Below are positions 1 through 12,000 of a stretch of DNA of 64,000 bases, piece after piece. Within the stretch, counting starts at the first letter, position 1. Every line of letters begins with the position of its first letter. Source of the stretch: Apostichopus japonicus (taxonomy: Eukaryota > Echinodermata > Holothuroidea > Aspidochirotida > Stichopodidae); contig NC_092569.1 in the NCBI RefSeq assembly GCF_037975245.1, positions 37,012,168 through 37,076,167 on the forward strand, in the 5' to 3' direction. Position numbers and translations under genes: made by a program. The notes below the pieces were generated by a model. The model did not search any database and had not been told where the DNA came from. It saw nothing but the letters and a program-made list of their open reading frames with translations.

Positions 1-4
1 ATGT
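1..4 (-). CDS. PDE10A: Probable first four bases of the next coding exon (W23)
   Basis: A strong pyrimidine-rich acceptor, TCTCTTCTCACCCAG, ends at base 5. The next bases, ACAT, would complete the arginine split at the end of W22 (AG+A) and give a histidine, at the place of ACRDN in PDE10A. The exon would hold the C-terminal tail and lies outside the window. Confidence 0.5.
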
Positions 5-3000
5 CTGGGTGAGAAGAGATTTAAAGCCCAGTTCCCAATCCTACCTTTCGAATGTGGCGAGAGTAATGTAAACTAATTTTTAAGAATCTCACAAATGAGT
101 AACAAAATCAAATCTACCTGGCACCCTCCAGCATTGGTCGGGCATTTGGAATATATTGTTGCAGCAGATCGTAGCAGGGTAAGCAAATACCAACAATAAA
201 AGAAACCTGCGAAAGAAAATGGTATAACAGCAATAAAACAAATACAAAAAAACCCCATCTTTGATATCAAAATATGTAATTACAGGAATAAGGCAAACAT
301 GACACAACATTCCACACATTGATTGACAACTGTATTTAGCATCATTGCAACTTTCACCTGGTTGGCTGAAAGTTCATGTGCCTTAGCTCTATCCATCATA
401 GGTATGGGTTTCACAACTGATTAGCTATCATTGTAACTCTCACCTGGTTAGCTGGAAGTTCATGTGCCTTAGCTCTATCCATCATAGGTATGGGTTTCAC
501 TACTGATTAGCTATCATTGTAACTCTCACCTGGTTGGCTGGAAGTTCATGTGCCTTAGCTCTATCCATCATAGGTATGGGTTTCACAACTGATTAGCTAT
601 CATTGTAACTCTTACCTGGTTAGCTGGAAGTTCATGCGCCTTAGCTCTATCCATCATAGGTATTGGGTTTCGACCGTGTGCCTTTTCTTCATCACCCTTT
701 GTTATTTAAAGAAGCAAAAATATACATTCAGTGTACAAAGTAAATAAACTATTATATTACAAAACTTCAATTATTGTACTACCAAGAAAAACAAGTAAAA
801 TGATGAAATTTCCCTATTCAGCAACAGTGAATGTTTAAACTTATCTCCTGTCCCAGAAAATAACATATCCCTACTCAGTAACAGTGAATGTTTAAACTAA
901 CTTACCCACAGACACAGAAAGCAGTAAATGTTTAAACATGTCAACTGTCACAGAGAGCAGTGTTTAAATTTGTAAACTATTACAGAATATAGCAATAGCT
1001 TAAAACTAGTCTCCAGTCATACCAATAGCTAATGACTAATGATATACCAATAGCATCAATAGCTAATGACATACCAATAGCATACCAAATGACTAAAAGA
1101 GTCTTCCTTTACAGACAATAGTACACAGTAAATTTTAACCTCTTTGACAAAGAACAGTCATTGTTTACCTTAAACTGCTGTCACAGCAAACAGTGTGTTC
1201 CACTTAATGGTTACAAATAAGAGAACTATCTATACATGTGTACAGGTATGAACTGTCACAAAGAGAAGTTGACATTTATCAACTGTACATGTTTACATCT
1301 GTCATAAACTACAGAGCATTCTAAATCTGTTGCTTCATTTCAATGTTAACTATTCTACAAGTGTTCTAAATGAGCCTTAAACTAACAAAAACTGAAACAT
1401 TTTCTTGGTCAACACAGCTGCTAGCAGCATGCAAGGTATGACTAATTGCTTTTAACTGAAAGAAATGAAGATGATCATAAGTAGACAGCAAAGAAGATCA
1501 GATTGGTGGACAGAGAAAGGTGAATTAAATCATTGTTAATCCTCTGATCTGGAGGTATGGTGAATTAAGTAGACCCATTTACATTTTAGAGTATAACTAC
1601 TGGCAGGGCTCAGACTGCATCCTAGCTCAATCACAAAGGGTGAACCATAACTCCCAAACAAGTAAGGAATGTTCAGACTACATCCTAGCTCAATCACAAA
1701 GGGTAAACCATAACTCCCAAACAAGTAAGGAATGTTCAGACTACATCCTAGCTCAATCACAAAGGGTAAACCATAACTCCCAAACAAGTAAGGAATGATC
1801 AGACTACATCCTAGCTCAATCACAAAGGGGAAACCATAACTCCAAAACAAGTAAGGAATGATCAGACTACATCCTAGCTCAATCACAAAGGGTAAACCAT
1901 AACCCCCAAACAAGTAAGGAATGATCAGACTACATCCTAGCTCAATCACAAAGGGTGAACCATAACTCCCAAACAAGTAAGGAATGATCAGACTACATCC
2001 TAGCTCAATCACAAAGGGTAAACCATAACTCCCAAACAAGTAAGGAATGTTCAGACTACATCCTAGCTCAATCACAAAGGATGAACCATAACTCCCAAAA
2101 AAGTAAGGAATGATCAGACTACATCCTAGCTCAATCACAAAGGGTGATCCATAACTCCCATACAAGTAAGGAATGATCAGACTACATCCTAGCTCAATCA
2201 CAAAGGGTAAACCATAACTCCCAAACAAGTAAGGAATGCTCAGACTACATCCTAGCTCAATCACAAAGGGTAAACCATAACTCCCAAACAAGTAAACGAA
2301 TGATCACACTTCATCCTAGCTCAATCACAAAGGGTGAACCATAACTCCCAAACAAGTAAGGAATGATCAGACTAGATCCTTGGTTGCAAATGTTTATCTC
2401 ACATTCATTAAGGACATCCATGTCAAAGATGCTAACATCTGACTATAAGCAAATTCATTCACACTTACAGAATAAAATCCATTTCTCCCTATAATTCCTT
2501 TCCACTGACATGCAGACTGTTTTAATTTACTTTCTATTACAAATTAAAGTAACATCTCTCATAGCAAAAGAAACTAAAAATGAACCTGTTCATAAAATTC
2601 TTCAAATATGTCTTCGGCCACTTTGGCTTGGATGTCAAAGGGTTTACATACAGCACAAAGGTCACATGCTGTCATGACAATAGCATTGCATAATCTCCTG
2701 TTATGAATTAAATGAAGAAAGAAAATGATGGCTGAACATGCACAAAGATGGACATTATTAACTCATATTGATTACCACATCAGTAAGAAATTACACCATT
2801 GGAATGAATAATTACTGCTTACAAGTAGAATGGGCCATGACAACAGAAATGTTGAGGAAAATGAATTAATGATGCCAGCACAGAACTAGAGAGAATTAGA
2901 GCAACACATGGTGGTGGTTTATTACAACTGAAGTGAAAAGAGTGTGCAATGTTAAAGGTCATGCATGCCATGCATAGGAACAAGTTATGCCTTCATCTGA

Positions 3001-6000
3001 TTAACTACTGAGAACAAAGAGCACATTATATAACCCAACAGTGATCATTGTCTAACACAAGCACCAGTATTCACAACTTTAGTGAGCAAAAACATGAGAA
3101 AAACACAGAAACTGATATAAATGACACTGAAGCCACATAAACCAGATGAAGGTTTATTTCAATATTTTCTCACTAGGACTCAAACTTTTTAAGACTTGCT
3201 ACTTGACCAGATGCTTTCAATAATTCACATAATATAGGTTTCTTGTTGGTTTTTTTAATAATGAGGCTTCACTTTCAAACGAAAGTTTGTAGAAATGTTA
3301 TTTTCCATAAGTTTGTAGTGTGAAAATGAGATGGAGAGCACTGACATCATAGCTTATGAACACTGAATAGCATTCTGTTGACTTATGAACACTGAATAGC
3401 ATTCTGTTGACTTATGAACACTGAATAGCATTCTGTTGACTTATGAACACTGAATAGCATTCTGTTGACTTATGAACACTGAATAGCATTCTGTTGACTT
3501 ATGAACACTGAATAGCATTCTGTTGACTTATGAACACTGAATAGCATTCTGTTGACTTATGAACACTGAATAGCATTCTGTTGACTTATGAACACTGAAT
3601 AGCATTCTGTTGACTTATGAACACTGAATAGCATTCTGTTGACTTATGAACACTGAATAGCATTCTGTTGGGTTATGAACACTGAATAGCATTCTGTTGG
3701 GTTATGAACACTGAATAGCATTCTGTTGACTTATGAACACTGAATAGCATTCTGTTGACTTATGAACACTGAATAGCATTCTGTTGACTTATGAACACTG
3801 AATAGCATTCTGTTGGGTTATGAACACTGAATAGCATTCTGTTGACTTATGAACACTGAATAGCATTCTGTTGACTTATGAACACTGAATAGCATTCTGT
3901 TGGGTTATGAACACTGAATAGCATTCTGTTGGGTTATGAACACTGAATAGCATTCTGTTGACTTATGAACACTGAATAGCATTCTGTTGGGTTATGAACA
4001 CTGAATAGCATTCTGTTGACTTATGAACACTGAATAGCATTCTGTTGACTTATGAACACTGAATAGCATTCTGTTGGGTTATGAACACTGAATAGCATTC
4101 TGTTGGGTTATGAACACTGAATAGCATTCTGTTGACTTATGAACACTGAATAGCATTCTGTTGACTTATGAACACTGAATAGCATTCTGTTGACTTATGA
4201 ACACTGAATAGCATTCTGTTGACTTATGAACACTGAATAGCATTCTGTTGACTTATGAACACTGAATAGCATTCTGTTGGGTTATGACCAATACCTGCTT
4301 TTTGTTCACAGAATAAGTATCAAATGACAAAATGAATGGCTCTAAAATCTAACCCTTGCACATTTTTGGGAGACAAGAATATTTTATTGAAACACAAAGT
4401 ACTGGTAAAATGGCAATAAATTAGAGACTCATTGCATTAGTTTGTAAGTCAACAAAACTGATGAAACATTTAAAAAAAATAGAAATTTAGGCTCTAAATA
4501 ATGTTTTGTCAATTAGATATGGATTTTATATCTGCAAAGTTACTGTCATCAGATATGTGGGGATGACATTATGACCAGATATCTTGTAGGACTATACAAA
4601 GTCAGCTGGATCGGTGTGCATGGGTCAGATTAGATGGATCATGATGTTTGTCAAACCTACCTGCTGATAAAACTCATCAAAGATAACTTTAACTGTCTGT
4701 TGCTGCATGTGCCAGGGTTTAGTGTTAGCTGCAAGGTCACACGCTGTCATTGTTAAGGCTCTGATGCAGAGCCTGCTGACAGCAGTGTAGGGCAAGCAAG
4801 CATTAAAAAAAAAACATTGGTGAAGAAGGAAAAGGGACACTGACAGTGCTGTTCATTCTATACACAATATTCATCCTAATTCCTTATGTCACATTTGATT
4901 CCATACACAAATATCACACATAGATCCATACACATCCATATCACACCTATTTCCATATATCACACCTGGTTTAATACACATATATCCCTCCTAATTTAAT
5001 ATATCACACCTAATTCCATATACCACACCTAATTCCATATATAACACCTAATTCCATACACATATATCCCTCCTAATTCCATACACATATATCCTTCTTC
5101 ATTCCATATACATATATCTAATATATACCACACCTAATTCCATATACTACACCTAATTCCATATATATCACACCTAATTCCATATACCACACCTAATTCC
5201 ATCCCTCCTAATTCCATACACATATATCCTTCTTCATTCCAAATATATCTAATATATACCACACCTAATTCCATATATATCACACCTAATTCCATATATA
5301 TAACACCTAATTCCATATATCACACACCTAATTCCATATATCACACCTAATTCCATATATCACACACCTAATTCCATATATATAACACCTAATTCCATAT
5401 ATCACACACCTAATTCCATATATCACACCTAATTCCATATATCACACACCTAATTCCATATATCACACCTAATTCCATATATATCACACCTAATTCCATA
5501 TATCACACCTAATTCCATATATCACACACCTAATTCCATATATCACACCTAATTCCATATATATCACACCTAATTCCATATATCACACCTAATTCCATAT
5601 ATCACACCTAATTCCATATATCACACACCTAATTCCATATATCACACCTAATTCCATATATATCACACCTAATTCCATATATCACACCTAATTCCATATA
5701 TCACACCTAATTCCATATATCACACCTAATTCCATATACCACACCTAATTCCATATATCACACACCTAATTCCATATATCACACCTAATTCCATATATAT
5801 CACACCTAATTCCATATATCACACCTAATTCCATATATCACACCTAATTCCATACACATATTTCCTTCTTCATTCCAAATACATATATCTAATATAACTA
5901 ATTCTTGGACTTTGTTCAATTAATGTGAAATTATTTGCTAAAATTGAAGGATTATCCTTGAAGGATTACTGGAGGTCCAGGGAAAGCATATTGGTGTCTC

Positions 6001-9000
6001 TCTTTACAGATATCAGAAGCCAAACCTGATTTGCTTAGTAAAAAGTGTCCAATCAACTAAGAAAAACACACTTAATAATAGTTTCAAAAGTAAGGATGGA
6101 TTGTAGATGAATAAAGCTACACTCCACCTTGACAATCCAATGTTAAGCTCTCCCATGTAATGTACTTTTTCACATGTTAACTTTGTGTTAACATGGATGG
6201 CCATCACCTTGCTCTCCCATTCCACACGAGTGAGCACTCTATCAATGTGGAGTATTCAGATTGTGTTTAAAGCCTTCATTAACAAACCCCAATAACATGC
6301 CTAAATTATAGATTGTTGTGTTAAAGTGCATAAGGAGCATAACTACCTATTCATACATATAAATCAATAAGAGCTGATTATTGATGGTGCCAGCAGGATT
6401 AGGTGCTATTAGGGATAAGTGCAGTGCTAAAGTGCATGGAGGGTACAGTAGTATGGATGGGTGTCAGAAACTATCATACTTTAACATAGAAGCAGGAAGT
6501 AATACACTAAAACCATAATTATACTGTAGAAAAAAAGAACAAAAGAGTATCTTACGATAGAGTATTTGGATAGCACAATAGCTCTCAGATTGTACAATAA
6601 TTGATTGATATGGAGATATGTGGTTGAATATAAACTGAAGTAGATTACACAGCTTGGAGCAAGCAAAATGTATAAACGTATTATCAATTGCACTTAGCAG
6701 GTGTAATATAAATCATTCTACATCAAATCTGTATCGGACTATATATCATATGATATAATGTGGATATACATTTAACCATATGTATAAAATATATAATGTG
6801 GATATACAATAACCATATGTATACATATATATAATGTGGATAAACAGCATCCATATATGTATAAATATACATATACAGGCCACAAATTTAACAATTTTTA
6901 GGGCATGGCCACTTTGGCCTTGAATGGGGCAAAACTTTAAAGGGCACCAAGGCCATATGAGGTAAGGCACCAAGGCCAACTTGCATCTTAACGAAGGGCA
7001 ACAAGGCCATAAAGAATAAACATCATAAAACAATTTCTGTTCAGGTCCTGGCGGCTGTTTTAATGAAGCAGAACAGTAGAAGGTGGTCTCTCTCACTTCG
7101 CTTTCCCTTTTGTCAATAGAATTATTTAACCCCGAGATAACTTAGTGAATGGTATACACAATAAATAGGGCAGATGGCTCAGTGCCTTAGCTTCGCTGTT
7201 TGACAGGGGCGACCCTGCCCACCACTTCTTTCGCCCACCCTGCCGTTTCAACCAAGTTTTACTCCACACCCCCTCCTCTTCGTCCGCCCTTGTACTTCCC
7301 TACTCGCCAAATCCAACTAGCTCCATGCTTTGACCTTGCAGCGATTCCAACAACCAACTCTTCAGAAATCCTTGTACCTACAGTGTGCATATCTCGCGCT
7401 AAATTCCACACAGTTCACTGTACTATTGCATGTACATAGGCCTGTTCAAAAATTTTCAACTACACATGCGCAAATCCTCAAAATCTGATCCAACATTTAT
7501 CCTGGGCTAGGCTCTTTGCAAACAATCATCTCTACGAAAATTACAGTATGCCTAGATGTGAATAGCTTTTTACGCAATGTGGACTAAAAAATCAACATTC
7601 AATGTCTACTTTTGACGATTCACAGTAGTCTACACACGAACGTTGAACCAAAATTTTTTACTGAAGCACCTGGTCAATTGGAGTGCAAAAAAATTTGCAA
7701 CAGAAACTACTGTGGTATGAATGCACATTTTACATTAGGAACTATCAATGCAGAGAGTGAGATGTAATATCCTTTTCAGGATCAGAGATGTTAGCTTCCC
7801 ACAAAATTCATAGATTGTCTCAACTCATAACATTTTCTGATCAAAACAATGGTTCAAATATTACGTGATAGTCTCAGAAACAATTCAAGTTCATCTTCGT
7901 ACCAGGAGTGATTGTTTTCACAAGTAACTAGGACGGTATGCGACAAGGCCTAACGTTATGATATTTGAGTGCACACATATGATAGCCTATACAACAATAT
8001 ACATCTCTCAGGGAAAGTAACGTTGCAAGTAATTGTTGTTAAACAACTTCGTGTTCAAGAATGTTCCAGACAATGGATAGGGTCTATCAGCCAATCAAAT
8101 CACAGGAATTTTGGAAAAGCATCATTGTCTATTTTTAGCATGAAAATCTCTGTAATGGAGTGTTGTAAACCCTGTACCTTGCGGTTAATTTTCATGATAT
8201 ATTTATTTCAAACGAATTCAATTATCTGTAGGATTGGGAGAAATTTTGGTTCTTGCCAGAAGAAGTTGTGGTTTTTTGAAAGAAATCATGAAAGATGTTC
8301 ATTCAAAAGTGTGTTTTGTTATGTTTTCTGTTGACCTAGTTATCAGGGTGTTCTTGGGTTTGTTTCTCAAAAAGGGCACAGCGGCAATCAGAGCAAAAAG
8401 GGCAAGGCAGATTTTCTATAGGCACCAAGGCCAGTTGGAAGGGCACCGTCGGCCATGACCGTCGTGAAATTTGAGGCCTGCATATATATCTATATCTATA
8501 TATATATATATCATGTCGATATGTAATATCCATATAGATACAATTGATTTCATCTGGATACACAATATACACATATACACAATATTTATAATGTGGATAT
8601 ATTAGACTTATCATCAATATTTTCTATGAGAGATGTAATATATTAAACTTATCTCACATATCATATAAGGTTATCACTAATAATTGAGTAGGTAGAATGA
8701 AACAATCATAAATTCTATGGTGATTATAAAGACATGCTGTTAACTAATGGTAGTTTATAATGAAGGATATATGCATTTCATTAAAAGGTTGATTTTAGTT
8801 TGAGGTTTAGTCTTTAAATGTTACAGCTGCTACAAATGTCAAGATATATCTTACATCTATAAGGGATTCTCATTCAATGCTTTATTGATGACAATGTTGG
8901 CTACTGAGTGCAGTTAATGTGAGTTCATTAGTGTTCATTATTATCTGTACAGTAACATGGTCACCAATGACCTCTAAACCTATATCAAACCTGTACATTA

Positions 9001-12000
9001 AAGCAGATGTAAGGTGAATAGAGATATCTCTACCTGTGCTCAGGGTTTGACCAATTAAAATCTCCTTTTGTGGTAATCTTCTTCAGTTTATCCTTGTTGC
9101 CAAAGAAGAGAGCTAGATCTGTGGCTAGGATGGAGTTCCTAATATCTCCAAGGACTTGTTTGTACTCATCTGAAGTAAGATGCTTGAAGATATTGTGGCC
9201 CTCATGCTGAAAAAAACACAGATTATCAACATGAACATATGGAATAAAATAGAGCTAACATTAGAGATGATACATTACCATGTACCTGGGATGGTACATA
9301 GTATGAGCAGGGATGGTATGTTGTAATCACATGAAGAGATGATACATTACCATGTACCTGGGATGGTACATAGTATGGGCAGGGACGGTATGTTGTAATC
9401 ACACGAAGAGATGATACATTACCATGTACCTGGGATGGTACATAGTATGAGCAGGGATGGTATGTTGTAATCAGATGAAGAGATGATACATTACCATGTA
9501 CCTGGAATGGTACATAGTATGGGCAGGGATGGTATGTTGTAATCACATGAAGAGATGATACATTACCATGTACCTGGAATGGTACATAGTATGGGCAGGG
9601 ATGGTATGTTGTAATCACATGAAGAGATGATACATTACCATGTACCTGGAATGGTACATAGTATGAGCAGGGATGGCATGTTGTAATCACATGAAGAGAT
9701 GATACATTACCATGTACCTGGGATGGTACATAGTATGGGCAGGGATGGTATGTTGTAATCACATGAAGAGATGATACATTACCATGTACCTGGGATGGTA
9801 CATAGTGAGCAGGGATGGTATGTTGTAATCACATGAAGAGATGATACATTACCATGTACCTGGGATGGTACATAGTGAGCAGGGATGGTATGTTGTAATC
9901 ACATGAAGAGATGATACATTACCATGTACCTGGGATGGTACATAGTATGAGCAGCGATGGTATGTTGTAATCACATGAAGAGATGATACATTACCATGTA
10001 CCTGGAATGGTACATAGTATGGGCAGGGATGGCATGTTGTAATCACATGAAGAGATGATACATTACCATGTACCTGGAATGGTACATAGTATGGGCAGGG
10101 ATGGTATGTTGTAATCACATGAAGAGATGATACATTACCATATACCTGGAATGGTACATAGTATGCGCAGGGATGGCATGTTGTAATCACATGAAGAGAT
10201 GATACATTACCATGTACCTGGGATGGTACATAGTATGAGCAGGGATGGTATGTTGTAATCACATGAAGAGATGATACATTACCATGTACCTGGGATGGTA
10301 CATAGTATGAGCAGGGATGGTATGTTGTAATCACATGAAGAGATGATACATTACCATGTACCTGGGATGGTACATAGTATGGGCAGGGATGGTATGTTGT
10401 AATCACATGAAGAGATGATACATTACCATGTACCTGGGATGGTACATAGTATGGGCAGGGATGGTATGTTGTAATCACATGAAGAGATGATACATTACCA
10501 TGTACCTGGGATGGTACATAGTATGAGCAGGGATGGTATGTTGTAATCACATGAAGAGATGATACATTACCATGTACCTGGAATGGTACATAGTATGGGC
10601 AGGGATGGCATGTTGTAATCACATGAAGAGATGATACATTACCATGTACCTGGGATGGTACATAGTATGGGCAGGGATGGCATGTTGTAATCACATGAAG
10701 AGATGATACATTACCATGTACCTGGAATGGTACATAGTATGGGCAGGGATGGTATGTTGTAATCACATGAAGAGATGATACATTACCATGTACCTGGGAT
10801 GGTACATAGTATGAGCAGGGATGGTATGTTGTAATCACATGAAGAGATGATACATTATCATGTACCTGGGATGGTACATAGTATGGGCAGGGATGGTATG
10901 TTGTAATCACATGAAGAGATGATACATTACCATGTACCTGGGATGGTACATAGTATGGGCAGGGATGGTATGTTGTAATCACATGAAGAGATGATACATT
11001 ACCATGTACCTGGGATGGTACATAGTATGAGCAGGGATGGTATGTTGTAATCACATGAAGAGATGATACATTACCATGTACCTGGGATGGTACATAGTAT
11101 GAGCAGGGATGGTATGTTCATCACAATCCCTGTGGTATCTTTGTGAGTGCTCATCTTTTCGTAGCCCTGACACAATGCCTGTTGTGCCTATTAGGTATTC
11201 TGGACCTGTAAATGCCAGTAATACCTTATCTGGGGGACGACATTTTGCCAACACCTATATTGGCAGAAATATGTCATATTATGATACCTAAAATATACTA
11301 CTATAAATTGAAAAAGAAGCATACCTCAACGAACAATCATTCATGAGACATGTGAGCATTCACATCCGACAAGCACAAAAAGTGTTATCTGAGCTTCACT
11401 TTCCTCCCCTTTTGTCAGAAAATTACACCAACAAAATGTGACAAATGTCAATAGGTAGATGAGAGCGCAATAAAAAATGTCAATAATCGCAAATAAGTAA
11501 CAAGTGGTAAAGAGCTGAAAAGGGCGCCAGCAGTCCATTTGAGTCCGTGACTGTATGGACTGTATGGACGCTCCACCACTGGATTGGTACCTGTAATATT
11601 GTGATGGTCATATTAAAGTGATGATGCTCCATGGTAGACGTTGAATACACGGCAGCCAGGGGACTAGCACTATTAATCATAAATGAATTGTTCTTGCCGC
11701 GATGATCAAGGTCATGGCAAAGACAAGCCACAAACAAAGCCAGGCACTGGAAAGATAAGGAAGACATGGTAAGTGTCTCTGCAGAAACAGAACATGTAAT
11801 ATATATGTGTTTCATGAGACTTGTCATCATAATACAAATCTTATTTCTTACCAGAAAGCCCACAGGCTTAGTGATTCCTGCTACCTATATGAAACCATTC
11901 AGTAGAATGTATGCAATTGAACACAACATGAAATAACTTGTGTTTCATGAGACTTGTCATCATAATACATATCTTATTTCTTACCAGAAAGCCCACAGGC

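Noticed and set aside
1536-2291. 251-codon open frame of 21-residue repeats
   Set aside because: 63-bp minisatellite in the W20b-W21 intron.
7200-8458. Open frames of 74-121 codons inside the 1.6-kb element as a transposase
   Set aside because: No recognisable transposase motifs; frames are short and overlapping.
9849-11054. 401-codon open frame on the minus strand
   Set aside because: Consists of 24-codon copies of the 72-bp minisatellite; stays open only because the unit is divisible by three. No start context, no family resemblance, inside an intron.
11856-11890. 29-nt exon (GITKPVGFL) in the 138-bp repeat between W17 and W18
   Set aside because: Proposed to bridge a phase gap; unnecessary once W17 was extended to GTAGCA, and it lacked the conserved glutamate.
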